Shown here: positions 1-7,344 of the stretch, one piece after another
How the letters are laid out: each line of letters starts with the position of its first letter
How positions within the stretch are numbered: the stretch's first letter is position 1
Source: a virus
Direction: 5' to 3' (one strand)
IMG/VR virus record: IMGVR_UViG_3300035698_011757
Location: 1 to 64,000 of that record
DNA length: 64,000 bases
The notes under the pieces: generated by a model
Told to the model about the DNA's origin: nothing
Database searches by the model: none
What the model saw: the letters and a program-made list of their open reading frames with translations, nothing else
Position numbers and translations under genes: made by a program

Positions 1-2
1 CT

Positions 3-899
3 GTATACTTGCATGGGCAAGGTTCATCCAGAACGACGACAACAATCAACCATCCATACTATGTAAGATCCTTCGAAAAAAGAGGGATAGATGAGAGTGG
101 CGTTTCGAGAAGATTTTTGTCAAAACCTCGCTGGGAAAAGGCGGGAGAACTCAAGTCTGGAGATTTTTTAGCAACACCAATAAATAAGGAACATAAAAAC
201 CCACTAAACCTAACGAAAGACGAGTGTTATGTTCTCGGATTGTATATGGGAGGCGGTCACACTAGAAAAGATTTTAAAAAAAGGAGCGGTAAGATTTCAA
301 ACGATAGACATTGGCAGTTAATAATCTCCGTAGGTAGTCACGAAAAGGAATCCTTTGAAAAATCTGTAGGTTTGAAGTTTGGAATGACAAAGCATACCAA
401 AAACGTTCTCAGAGCCACTTTTAGCAATAAAAGACTTGTTCAGATAGCTGAGTCGGAGATTGGCTGTGGGGCGAAATCAAAATCAGTTTCAAAAAATATT
501 CTAGATCTCCCTATAAATTTATTAGAGAGGTTTTTAGAAGGTTACGAGTTTGCAGGTGGAAGCGAAAGAGGTGAGGTTTTTAGAGCTACATCAATATCAA
601 AAAACTTAGTAGACTCAGTGTCTTTAGTAGTGGCGAAGTTATTCAAAACAACTTGCTGCGTGGAGTTTACAAAAAGACCAAAGACGACAGTAATAGAAGG
701 TAGAACTGTAAATCAAAATAACACTTTCACAATATCTTACAGAAAATCTCACCCGAAACAGTCAAGAGCTATTGTAGAAGATGGCTTTGTATGGAATCCA
801 GTAAAAAAGGTTGAAAAATCCAACAAAAAGAAAATGGTTTATAATATAGAGGTGGAGGAGGACAACTCCTACGTCGCTGGCAATCATGTAGTTCACAAC
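3..899 (+). other. Intein (C-terminal part) inside the methyltransferase, degenerate LAGLIDADG
   Basis: The left edge cuts this intein. Visible are a block B-like stretch ending in NHPYYV (about 50-65), a LAGLIDADG-like region (LGLYMGGGH, about 237-263, and EGYEFAGGS, about 537-563), and blocks F/G ending VVHN at 888-899. The next residue is Cys, the required +1 nucleophile and also the methyltransferase catalytic Cys. Both LAGLIDADG motifs lack the usual catalytic Asp (GGG and AGG instead of GDG-like), so the endonuclease is probably dead while splicing residues (His-Asn|Cys) are intact. Confidence 0.85.
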
Positions 900-2303
900 T
901 GTCAAGGGTTCAGTTTTTGCGGAAAGCAGTTGGCATTTGACGATCCACGATCTAAACTCTTTTTTGTTTTTACTGATATACTCAAGCATATTAGAAAGTT
1001 CAATCCAGATGTAAAATTTCTGCTTGAAAATGTTAATATGAAAAAAGAATCAATCAAAGTGATCAGCCAACTTCTTGGCGTTGATAACGTTCCAATAAAC
1101 TCTAATCTTGTTTCCGCCCAAAGCAGACTTCGCCATTACTGGACTAACATCTGCGATATTGAACAACCAAAAGATAAAAAGGTGATCTTGTACGACATTA
1201 TGGAGGACGATGTTGATGATGATTTGTTTATAGATTTAGATGAAGTTGAATATATCCCAAACAAAATGCGTTTAGCTAATGGGGGGCATACGAATTCAAG
1301 CTCAAGATCAAGTAGGGGTCTTATTATGATAGGCGGCTTAGTTAAACCTCAATACAAAAAACCAGACCAAACAACATTTTCTCAAGGGTGCAGGGTTTAT
1401 TCCGTTGGTGGAAAATCACCAACAATCAACGCTAGCAGCGGCGGGATAGCTGGAAAGACTGGAGCTTATTATATTTGCGGAACACCCTCATATAAAATAA
1501 GAAAACTAAACAGAGTAGAATGTGAAAGATTACAAACAGTACCAGAGACGAAAATAATAACAAAAATAGATATATGTGTAGACCATCAAAATAAAACTGT
1601 AGATGTGGAAACGTCAAATCGCAAGTCGCTAAAGTATGCTGGGGATGCCGATCTAGACAATTACAGTCCAACTGCGAAATATGCGGAGAATCATTTAAAG
1701 CAAAAAGGTCAAAAAATAAAAAAACCTGTTCAAAAGAGTGTGATTATAAACCTAGGGGACGAAAAACAGCTATATCAAATTTTAAAGGAGTTTGTAAAAA
1801 ATGCGAAAGGTGCGAAAAAGAATTTAAGCTACCCCAATGCGATTAAGAAAGAAGATTTTGTAGCACTAGCTGTTTTCATGCAGAAATGGTTGGAGAAAAA
1901 AGCTCTAGATGGAAAGTGGGACTTACAAAAGGGAGAAAGTATTTTAACTCAACAAGAGAATGGAAGGGTTGTGTTAAGTTTGTCTGGAGGAGAGATTACG
2001 CCACCTGTCAAAAATGTAAAGAAAGATTCAATCATACTCAAAAAACTTTTGAAGTCCATCACATTAAGCCGTATTCCAGTGGAGATAGACAGTCAGACGT
2101 ATCAAATCTTATCTTGCTATGTTATAAATGTCATAATTGGGTGCATTCCAGAAAAAACGAAAGGAGTGAGTTTATATCAGATTAAGTTAATGGGTTTAGC
2201 GGAAAGTTACACAAAAGCAGTTAGTCAAAACCAAGCTATTAAAATGCTAGGAAACGGATGGACTGTTGACGTAATAGCTCACATATTTAAAGAATTAAAA
2301 TAA
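3..2303 (+). CDS. DNA (cytosine-5) methyltransferase with intein and HNH insertion, 5' end outside window
   Basis: The reading frame is open from the left edge, so the gene starts outside the window. Residues encoded by 3-899 are the end of an intein; the C-extein starts at 900 with Cys-Gln-Gly-Phe, the catalytic PCQ motif of C5 cytosine methyltransferases. Motif VI (ENV, about 1030), motif VIII (QSRLR, about 1120) and motifs IX/X (RKLNRVE, then MLGNGWTVDV near the end) follow in order. The closest relative in the window is the uninterrupted methyltransferase at 45927-46883, which ends almost identically. Compared with it, about 657 bp are inserted between LQTVPE and SYTK (1548-2204); that insert codes for an HNH protein in another frame but keeps this frame open. 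It would methylate cytosines in phage DNA, probably as protection from restriction. Whether the enzyme tolerates the extra 219 residues cannot be judged. Confidence 0.85.
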   Translation, partial: VYLHGQGSSRTTTTINHPYYVRSFEKRGIDESGVSRRFLSKPRWEKAGELKSGDFLATPINKEHKNPLNLTKDECYVLGLYMGGGHTRKDFKKRSGKISNDRHWQLIISVGSHEKESFEKSVGLKFGMTKHTKNVLRATFSNKRLVQIAESEIGCGAKSKSVSKNILDLPINLLERFLEGYEFAGGSERGEVFRATSISKNLVDSVSLVVAKLFKTTCCVEFTKRPKTTVIEGRTVNQNNTFTISYRKSHPKQSRAIVEDGFVWNPVKKVEKSNKKKMVYNIEVEEDNSYVAGNHVVHNCQGFSFCGKQLAFDDPRSKLFFVFTDILKHIRKFNPDVKFLLENVNMKKESIKVISQLLGVDNVPINSNLVSAQSRLRHYWTNICDIEQPKDKKVILYDIMEDDVDDDLFIDLDEVEYIPNKMRLANGGHTNSSSRSSRGLIMIGGLVKPQYKKPDQTTFSQGCRVYSVGGKSPTINASSGGIAGKTGAYYICGTPSYKIRKLNRVECERLQTVPETKIITKIDICVDHQNKTVDVETSNRKSLKYAGDADLDNYSPTAKYAENHLKQKGQKIKKPVQKSVIINLGDEKQLYQILKEFVKNAKGAKKNLSYPNAIKKEDFVALAVFMQKWLEKKALDGKWDLQKGESILTQQENGRVVLSLSGGEITPPVKNVKKDSIILKKLLKSITLSRIPVEIDSQTYQILSCYVINVIIGCIPEKTKGVSLYQIKLMGLAESYTKAVSQNQAIKMLGNGWTVDVIAHIFKELK
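1595..2185 (+). pseudogene. HNH homing endonuclease remnant inserted in methyltransferase gene
   Basis: In the frame +2 relative to the methyltransferase there is a typical phage HNH endonuclease: zinc-ribbon Cys pairs (CRCG..CWGC, CEICG..CSKEC, CERCE..CSTSC), then the HNH core EVHHI ... N ... CHNWVH near 2075-2170. In-frame TAA codons at 1592-1594 and 1844-1846 break it; only the part after 1886 (ATG) could still be made as a 99-residue HNH domain. It fills almost the whole insertion in the methyltransferase, leaving no room for a group I intron core. Confidence 0.7.
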
Positions 2304-2306
2304 TAC

Positions 2307-2335
2307 TTGACATTTCTCTTAAAATATTGTACAAC
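2307..2335 (+). promoter_or_regulatory. Candidate promoter for recQ
   Basis: TTGACA at 2307-2312 is followed after 17 nt by TACAAC (2330-2335). Transcription would begin near 2342, at the ATG at 2343, giving a leaderless mRNA. No Shine-Dalgarno motif is present. Confidence 0.45.
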
Positions 2336-2342
2336 CAACTAC

Positions 2343-3842
2343 ATGAGTGAAATGAAAAAGATTTTAAAAGACTCGTTCGGGTATGATTCCTTTCGAACAG
2401 GTCAAGAAGCTATTATAAAAAGAATAGCAACAGGCAAAGATGGATTGGTCATTATGGCGACTGGTGCTGGAAAGTCTATAACATTCCAAGTTCCAGCTCT
2501 AATGTATGACGGATTAACTATTGTGGTTTCTCCCCTCGTATCGTTGATTAAAGATCAAGTCGACACACTTATTAAAAAAGGAATTCCAGCGGCTGGTCTT
2601 TCGTCCCAAATGACGCCAAAACAAGTTAATGAGGTAATTGACGGCATTAGAGAGGAAAAGTATAAGCTTTTGTATATCGCTCCAGAAAGATTATCAAATC
2701 AAAACTTCTTAGATCTAATCAAAACAGTAAAGGTTTCATTTATCGCCGTGGATGAAGCTCACTGCTTGAGTCAGTGGGGTCACGACTTCAGACCAGACTA
2801 CAGGAAGATCGGCTCATTACGACAGTTGGTTGGGAACCCACAATGCGTAGGTTTTACAGCGACAGCTACAGCTAAAGTTCGAGACGATATTAAAAAAAGC
2901 TTGCACATGACAAACCCTTTCGCTATTATTAAAGGGTTCAAAAGAGATAATCTAAGTATGAATGTGAACAAGTGTGCCGCAGCAAACAAGGTTGACAGAA
3001 TTTACGACATCGTAAAAGCACACAAAACAGGAATCATTTACTGCGCCACTGTTAAGCATGTCACCAAAGTAGCTATGGAGCTTAGGGACGAGTTTGGAGT
3101 AGACTGTATTGAGTATCACGCCCAATTAACAAAGAAACAGCGTGAGGAGGCTCAGAATGGCTTTATGGACGGTTCTATAGATGTTGTTGTAGCTACGAAC
3201 GCATTTGGTATGGGAATTGACAGATCTGATCTAAGATTTGTAGTTCATTACTCTATCTGTGGAAGTATCGAGGCACTAAGTCAAGAATGGGGAAGAGCGG
3301 GACGAGACGGAAAAGAATCTCACTGCGAATTACTCTTAAACGGTGCGGACATATCTACTCAAAACTTCTTTATCAGAGGGTCTAATCCATCTTATGAACT
3401 AATTCAACAAGTCTACGACCACCTACGACTTAAAGCTGGTGCGGAAAATAGAACTATCACAGCTACTATAAAGGAGCTTTGCGCTGAAATAGGAGCCAAA
3501 AGTGATATGCAAGTCTCCACAGCTATCTCAATCCTTTATAAGGAGGGTTATGTAAATAGAATCCAAAACGGAAGGAACAAACATACCGAGATAATCAATA
3601 GGGATGTCGAATTTATTGACAGAATCAAGAAAAAGACAATTCGAGATAAGTTAAAAGCTGACATGGAAAGACTCAAAAAACTAGAGGATTATACATACAA
3701 CTCAGAGACTTGTCGCCAAGAAGGTTTTATGCACCACTTCGGGCAGATAAAAAAATACGAGTGCGGAAAATGCGATAATTGCAAAACAAAAGCCTCAAGA
3801 AGAAAATTCACCTCCAAAACTGGAGAACAACCACCATTTTAA
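2343..3842 (+). CDS. recQ: RecQ-family ATP-dependent DNA helicase
   Basis: This 499-residue protein has the superfamily 2 order of RecQ: FRTGQEAI (motif 0), Walker A ATGAGKS, DEAH followed by CLSQWGHDFRPDY (the aromatic-rich RecQ loop), TATAT (motif III), and GMGIDRSD...QEWGRAGRDG (motifs V and VI). The C-terminus carries the RecQ zinc site with Cys residues in CRQEGF and CGKCDNC. There is no HRDC domain. The family unwinds DNA 3'-5' in recombination and fork repair. Start ATG 2343 is chosen over the upstream TTG (2307) because that TTG is part of the promoter -35 box and the first 12 residues would add nothing conserved. The gene follows the methyltransferase directly. Confidence 0.93.
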   Translation: MSEMKKILKDSFGYDSFRTGQEAIIKRIATGKDGLVIMATGAGKSITFQVPALMYDGLTIVVSPLVSLIKDQVDTLIKKGIPAAGLSSQMTPKQVNEVIDGIREEKYKLLYIAPERLSNQNFLDLIKTVKVSFIAVDEAHCLSQWGHDFRPDYRKIGSLRQLVGNPQCVGFTATATAKVRDDIKKSLHMTNPFAIIKGFKRDNLSMNVNKCAAANKVDRIYDIVKAHKTGIIYCATVKHVTKVAMELRDEFGVDCIEYHAQLTKKQREEAQNGFMDGSIDVVVATNAFGMGIDRSDLRFVVHYSICGSIEALSQEWGRAGRDGKESHCELLLNGADISTQNFFIRGSNPSYELIQQVYDHLRLKAGAENRTITATIKELCAEIGAKSDMQVSTAISILYKEGYVNRIQNGRNKHTEIINRDVEFIDRIKKKTIRDKLKADMERLKKLEDYTYNSETCRQEGFMHHFGQIKKYECGKCDNCKTKASRRKFTSKTGEQPPF

Positions 3843-3855
3843 CAAGCAAATAACA

Positions 3856-4181
3856 ACTAAAGTAATAAACTTATTCGCAGATCCTGCCGCAGGAAAATCA
3901 ACATGTGCTACTAGAGCGTCTACGGATACTTAAAATCAAAAGGCGTAAACTGCGAGTAATTACAGGAATATGCAAAAGACTTAACGTGGGATGGAAATCT
4001 CAGTGCGTTAAGGGATAAAATTCCAATTTTGGCAGAACAACGCGCGCGTATTAGGCGACTTGTTGGAAAGGTAGATGTGATCGTAACAGATTCACCTTTA
4101 TTGCTTCAACAAGCGTATGCCGAACCAGAAGAGCAAATCTTGAGAGATCTCATTGCGTATGAGTTCATAGAGTCTTTGTGA
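3856..4181 (+). pseudogene. Broken P-loop nucleotide kinase/ATPase gene
   Basis: The remains read VINLFADPAAGKST (P-loop) in one frame to a TAA near 3931, then YLKSKGVNCE, an in-frame TAA, and EYAKDLTWDGNLSALR ... VIVTDSPLLL in a second frame to TGA 4181. The pieces are collinear parts of one common phage P-loop protein, so there is at least one frameshift, one nonsense codon and no start codon. It is therefore a pseudogene. The substrate of the ancestral enzyme is unknown. Confidence 0.7.
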
Positions 4182-4622
4182 AGAACTTGTTACGAAGAGA
4201 TCGTTATTAGTGTAAACGCTAGTGAAGACAAAAATATAATAAAACTTGACAAATTCAAAAAGTATTTCACATACACAAAAAAATAATGTAACACATAACA
4301 ATAAATGAAAACCTATAGACACAACTTTACAGAACTCGGACAAGCTGATACAGCATGGTCGAATCCTTGTGGGCGATGTTAGTGGTTTTTTATTAGTATT
4401 CATTATTTTAAAAAGCCACCTAGTTTCGACTAAGTGGTTTTTTTGTTGGCTTTCGATTGAGGATGCGCCAGAAGCATTCGAAGAGCAGTTTACCTGTGGA
4501 ATCCCTTTTGGGAGGCTTACACAAAATTTATGGGCTGCGTGGTAACACGGGTGTTCAATTATAACTCCTTAACGAAAAAAATCTTTTAAAGGGCATTAGA
4601 GAAAACTTTCTTTAAAAAGTTC
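4182..4622. other. Gene-poor decayed stretch
   Basis: No convincing gene is visible here. It holds a weak TTGACA (4246-4251), a 25-codon ATG frame near 4305, one terminator (4410-4444) and some short hairpins. Fragments may be remnants of the broken kinase gene upstream or of lost tRNAs. Confidence 0.5.
4410..4444 (+). terminator. Rho-independent terminator
   Basis: The stem CCACCTAGT / ACTAAGTGG has one mismatch and a TTCG loop, is extended by A-T pairs and is followed by a run of T. Confidence 0.7.
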
Positions 4623-4651
4623 TTGACAAAAACTCTCTTTTAGAGTATAAC
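4623..4651 (+). promoter_or_regulatory. Strong consensus promoter
   Basis: TTGACA (4623-4628), 17-nt spacer, TATAAC (4646-4651). It would start transcription about 12 nt before the small HTH gene at 4670. Confidence 0.7.
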
Positions 4652-4669
4652 ATAAATAACAAAGCGAAA

Positions 4670-4783
4670 ATGAATCACGAAACGTTAAAACAAAAAGCAG
4701 AAGAGGGTCTTTCTCAAAGGCAATTAGCTAAACTGTTTAACCTTTCTCAGTCTGGGGTTAGACATAATTTAAAAAAAGCATAA
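4670..4783 (+). CDS. 37-residue helix-turn-helix protein
   Basis: This is a tiny frame placed just after a near-consensus promoter. The product has a helix-turn-helix shape (EGLSQRQLAKLFNLSQSGVRHNL), the type of HTH found at the start of many phage HNH endonucleases. It could be a small DNA-binding protein or a separated N-terminal domain of the HNH gene that follows at 4875. There is no Shine-Dalgarno sequence. Function not known. Confidence 0.5.
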   Translation: MNHETLKQKAEEGLSQRQLAKLFNLSQSGVRHNLKKA

Positions 4784-4874
4784 CTTAACAACAAAAAGAA
4801 AGAACTCTTAGATCCTATAGTAAAAATCAACACAACTATCTCGGTTTGAATCAGACAGGCGGTAATCATATCCA

Positions 4875-5432
4875 ATGAAAGGTGACATTTTGAAATTAAG
4901 AGCAGAAGGAAAAAGCTATAACGAAATAGTTGACATTCTTGGATGCTCAAAAGGAACCATCTCTTATCACTGTGGAGAAGGACAAAAAGAAAAAACAGCA
5001 AAAAGAAGAGATGATTTTAGAAAAAAGAACCCTTTAAGCAAAAAAATAGATAACTTCAAAAATAGAAAATTTAAAAAAAACAACAAAGGAGAATTAAAAT
5101 CCTCTAAAGAAAAAAGAAAGAGGAAAAAAGCTGCCGACTTTCAAAAAACAATAAAATTCGGAGATAGATTTTCTTTTGATGACATTGTCCGTGAGGAGGT
5201 CGAGTTTGAATGTTATTTAACTGGCGACGTTATAAATAAAAATGATTTAGCTTCATTTCACTTTGACCATGTAATTCCAAGATCAAAAGGTGGAAGTAGT
5301 TTAATAAGCAACTTAGGAATAGCGACTAGAGAAGCCAATTTTGCTAAAAGAGACATGAATCCACAAGAGTTTTTTGACTTGTGCGAAAAAGTTCTAAAAC
5401 ATCAAGGTTATGATGTAAAAAAACCAAAATAA
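4875..5432 (+). CDS. HNH homing endonuclease with N-terminal HTH
   Basis: The protein has 185 residues. Residues 1-32 form an HTH (AEGKSYNEIVDILGCSKGTI), followed by a Lys-rich linker (about 40-95) and an HNH nuclease core at about 130-165 with FHFDHVIPRSKGG, SNLGIA and AKRDM. This is a free-standing mobile endonuclease of the type common among phage tRNA clusters, with apparently intact catalytic His and Asn. It stands just upstream of tRNA-Gln. It would cut intron- or HEG-less alleles of a target site and spread itself. The target is unknown. Confidence 0.8.
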   Translation: MKGDILKLRAEGKSYNEIVDILGCSKGTISYHCGEGQKEKTAKRRDDFRKKNPLSKKIDNFKNRKFKKNNKGELKSSKEKRKRKKAADFQKTIKFGDRFSFDDIVREEVEFECYLTGDVINKNDLASFHFDHVIPRSKGGSSLISNLGIATREANFAKRDMNPQEFFDLCEKVLKHQGYDVKKPK

Positions 5433-5477
5433 TAAAGGGCTGTGCCTAGCGGCATTTCGCACAAATAGAGATATAAT

Positions 5478-5548
5478 GGAGGTGTTATGTAATAGTAGCA
5501 TGTGAGGCTTTGAACCTCAACGAGTGGGAGCGTAACCTACCGCCTCTA
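5478..5548 (+). tRNA. tRNA-Gln (anticodon TTG)
   Basis: Acceptor GGAGGTG pairs with CGCCTCT; the anticodon stem TGAGG/CCTCA encloses loop CTTTGAA (anticodon TTG); the T-arm is GTGGG/CCTAC with loop AGCGTAA. The D stem is weak (one G-T). The 3' CCA is not encoded, so it would need CCA addition. The T loop differs from the usual TTCGAAT. Confidence 0.75.
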
Positions 5549-5554
5549 CTAAAA

Positions 5555-5751
5555 ATGAGGAAGAAAACAAAAAAATCCAAAGAATGTGCTGAATACTCCT
5601 TAAAAAACAAAGCGAAAAAGTTCGACCCAACAAAAGAAGATCTTTGCAAAAAATACTGGAAGATAAGATTACATTTACAACTCTTGGCAAGTTTTACGGG
5701 GCAAGCGACAACGCTGTGAGGAAAAGATGTAAGAAATTTAAAATAATTTAA
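5555..5751 (+). pseudogene. Frameshifted small HTH protein
   Basis: The frame starting at ATG 5555 reads up to ...DLCKKYWKIR; the natural continuation, DKITFTTLGKFYGASDNAV, is in the next frame and ends at TAA 5751. The joined product would be a roughly 65-residue Lys-rich HTH protein like the DNA-binding ends of HNH endonucleases. A single frameshift separates the two parts, so it is probably a remnant. Confidence 0.5.
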
Positions 5752-5754
5752 AAA

Positions 5755-5841
5755 GCATGCGTGGTGAAATTGGCATACACTAGATGTCTAAACCCTCTCA
5801 GTCTTCGGACTGCGCAGGCTCGAATCCTGCCGCATGCACCA
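5755..5841 (+). tRNA. tRNA-Leu (anticodon TAA)
   Basis: This is a class II tRNA: acceptor GCATGCG/CGCATGC, D-arm GTG/CAC, extra arm CAGTC-TTCG-GACTG, T-arm GCAGG-CTCGAAT-CCTGC, discriminator A and encoded CCA. The anticodon arm AGATG-TCTAAAC-CCTCT has one mismatch and C instead of U at position 33. The other arms are perfect, so the call is firm but function may be impaired. Confidence 0.75.
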
Positions 5842-5901
5842 ATAATCAGATACGAGATAAGGACGTCCTCGATGAAAATCGAGTTAGCTGGTTTGATTAT
5901 T
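5841..5901 (+). other. Structured spacer element between two tRNAs
   Basis: Eight-base inverted repeat AATAATCA (5841-5848) / TGATTATT (5894-5901) encloses a second perfect hairpin CTCGAT-GAAA-ATCGAG and the palindrome GGACGTCC. It does not fold as a tRNA. It could be a processing signal, a tRNA remnant or a small structured RNA. Confidence 0.4.
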
Positions 5902-5905
5902 AAAA

Positions 5906-5992
5906 GTTAACGTAGCTAAGTGGACGACAGCACTGGTTTTGTAATCCAGTAGGGAAACCTCACCGTGAGTTCGAATCTCACCGTTAACTCCA
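5906..5992 (+). tRNA. tRNA-Thr (anticodon TGT) with long variable region
   Basis: Acceptor GTTAACG/CGTTAAC, T-arm GTGAG-TTCGAAT-CTCAC, discriminator T and encoded CCA. The anticodon loop TTTGTAA gives TGT, and the loop plus discriminator match bacterial tRNA-Thr. Unusually, about 15 nt lie between the anticodon stem and T stem, including a small AGG-GAAA-CCT hairpin, and the D stem has only three pairs, both class II traits not expected for Thr. Confidence 0.7.
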
Positions 5993-5994
5993 TA

Positions 5995-6096
5995 ATGAAA
6001 GAGCGAATATTAAAATTAAGAAAACGAGGATTTACATACAATCAAATATGCGACACTTTAAACAAAGGCAATGGAAGGCATTCGAGAATGGATAGA
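5995..6096 (+). CDS. 33-residue HTH-like fragment
   Basis: The short frame right after tRNA-Thr reads KERILKLRKRGFTYNQICDTL, resembling the N-terminal HTH of the HNH protein at 4875. The remainder is out of frame or missing. It is most likely the start of a lost endonuclease gene. Confidence 0.3.
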
Positions 6097-6123
6097 TACA
6101 AAAACGGCAAAAGCTATTAAAAC

Positions 6124-6288
6124 ATGTCTAGATCACACAAAAACAAATACAGCAAAAAACATTACTGCTGTCGGTGGTATGAATTATTACAAGCACACAA
6201 AGAAGGTCTTTATGTCAAATACGCTTTAAACGTAGCGTTTATTAGAACACCAAACCCACTTGACAATCATGCCGTATATAAAAGATAA
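6124..6288 (+). CDS. Hypothetical 54-residue basic protein
   Basis: A short basic protein (SRSHKNKYSKKHYCCRWYELL at the start). Its end overlaps the start of the next gene by 20 nt, as real gene pairs in this genome do. No family recognised. Confidence 0.4.
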   Translation: MSRSHKNKYSKKHYCCRWYELLQAHKEGLYVKYALNVAFIRTPNPLDNHAVYKR

Positions 6289-6580
6289 CACATGGAGAAA
6301 AGAATCTTTAGTCTACAGAAGAGTAAAGGGTCATAGCTGGGGAGATGCTTTTAAAATAGAGTATCCAGTCTTTCCGATACATAACGATCAATTAGAATGG
6401 GAGATATACAAATGCGACATTTTTAGAGAGCAGGAAGAACTTGGATGGAATAATGTAGATTCCGCAAGGGCTTTAATTGACTGGGACGATTTACATTATG
6501 TTTACCAAGAAAAAATAGGTAGGCATTACGGAAAACTTCAACCTAAATTTGAAAAAAGTTTAAAAAACATGTTAAAGTGA
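6269..6580 (+). CDS. Hypothetical protein, 103 residues
   Basis: ATG 6269 is chosen over the TTG at 6260. The product is aromatic-rich (SWGDAFKIEYPVFP, WDDLHYVYQEKIGRHYG) without recognised motifs, signal peptide or membrane segment. It overlaps the preceding small gene and is followed by a strong hairpin (6590-6613). Composition is like a soluble folded protein. Confidence 0.5.
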   Translation: MPYIKDNTWRKESLVYRRVKGHSWGDAFKIEYPVFPIHNDQLEWEIYKCDIFREQEELGWNNVDSARALIDWDDLHYVYQEKIGRHYGKLQPKFEKSLKNMLK

Positions 6581-6589
6581 CAACAACAT

Positions 6590-6613
6590 AAGGAGAGGCT
6601 AACGCTTCTCCTT
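6590..6613 (+). terminator. Strong hairpin after the hypothetical gene
   Basis: AAGGAGAGGC-TAAC-GCTTCTCCTT forms a 10-bp stem (one G-T). No T-run follows, so it may be an mRNA 3'-end stabiliser rather than a terminator. Confidence 0.4.
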
Positions 6614-6620
6614 AACAAAA

Positions 6621-6695
6621 ACTAGGCGCTGAGTAACGGCTGATCGCTTGCTTTGGAAGCAAGATATATTGTAGGTTCGATTCTTTTATGGTGTA
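6621..6695 (+). tRNA. Degenerate tRNA-Pro-like sequence (anticodon TGG)
   Basis: The anticodon arm CTTGC-TTTGGAA-GCAAG is perfect and a T-loop-like GGTTCGATTC follows at proper distance, but neither acceptor nor T stem pairs. It is likely a decaying tRNA. Confidence 0.35.
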
Positions 6696-6712
6696 TCTCA
6701 ATGCGTTCGTCG

Positions 6713-6778
6713 TCCAACAGGATGGGACTGATGGCTTCTAACCATCCAATCGGGGTTCGAGTCCCTGCGGACGCACCA
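6713..6778 (+). tRNA. tRNA-Arg (anticodon TCT)
   Basis: Acceptor GCGTTCG/CGGACGC, D-arm GTCC/GGAC, anticodon arm GATGG-CTTCTAA-CCATC, T-arm CGGGG-TTCGAGT-CCCTG, discriminator A and encoded CCA. The last A of CCA is also the first base of the ATG of the following HNH remnant. Confidence 0.92.
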
Positions 6779-7213
6779 TGAAAAATACGAAACACTCAAT
6801 GTGGTATTTTAAAATAATAAAAAACAGGAAGAGTAACCCTTACGAAGGTTACGCGGAATCTCATCACATAAATCCCAAATCCCTAGGAGGGATAGACGAT
6901 AAAGACAACTTAGTGAGCTTGTCAGATAGAGAGCATTATGATGTCGAATTGTCAATCAGAAAGTCAAAATAGGTATTTCTGATTAAGCAGAACTTATGAA
7001 AAGCGAAGATCTGAACACTATGAGATGATGAGAAGCTCGCAGTCTGGTAATAAAAATAGTCAATTTGGAAAAATCTGGATTTACAACGAACAATCAAAAA
7101 GAAATATAAAAAAATTCTGTAGCTACAAGTGTTGCAGAGAAAATAATTACCACAAAAACCCAAGTTTCGCAACCTCAGATCCAAAAAAAGTTAAAATAAA
7201 ACTTGACTTTTAG
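6778..7213 (+). pseudogene. Broken HNH endonuclease gene
   Basis: The first part (6778-6972) reads ESHHINPKSLGG...DNLVSLSDREHY, a canonical HNH core; the second part (about 7025-7213, shifted frame) reads GNKNSQFGKIWIYNEQ, the NUMOD3-like tail of the same endonuclease type. A frameshift near 6960-7020 separates them. The insertion point is the exact 3' end of tRNA-Arg. Confidence 0.65.
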
Positions 7214-7230
7214 TGAGTTTTAGGTATAAT
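7203..7230 (+). promoter_or_regulatory. Promoter upstream of tRNA-Glu/tmRNA cluster
   Basis: TTGACT (7203-7208), 16-nt spacer, perfect TATAAT (7225-7230). It is likely to drive the tRNA-Glu, tRNA-Gly and tmRNA unit. Confidence 0.65.
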
Positions 7231-7344
7231 ACAAACAAGAACATGGAGATAGTCCATTAAGCAATTGTTTTTCATCTGTTTTACAATTCATTGATCGCTC
7301 TGATATATAGCGAAAGACCTTACAACTATCAATATATCAAAAAC

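Noticed and set aside
1545-2204. Group I intron in the methyltransferase
   Set aside because: The HNH frame occupies nearly the entire insert and no space for P3-P8 core remains; 5' junction lacks the U expected before the splice site.
2307-2342. TTG start of RecQ 12 codons upstream
   Set aside because: The TTG is part of a TTGACA promoter box and the extra residues are not conserved in RecQ.
4790-4874. tRNA-like sequence with GGTTTGAATC
   Set aside because: No pairing acceptor, anticodon or T stem could be made around it.
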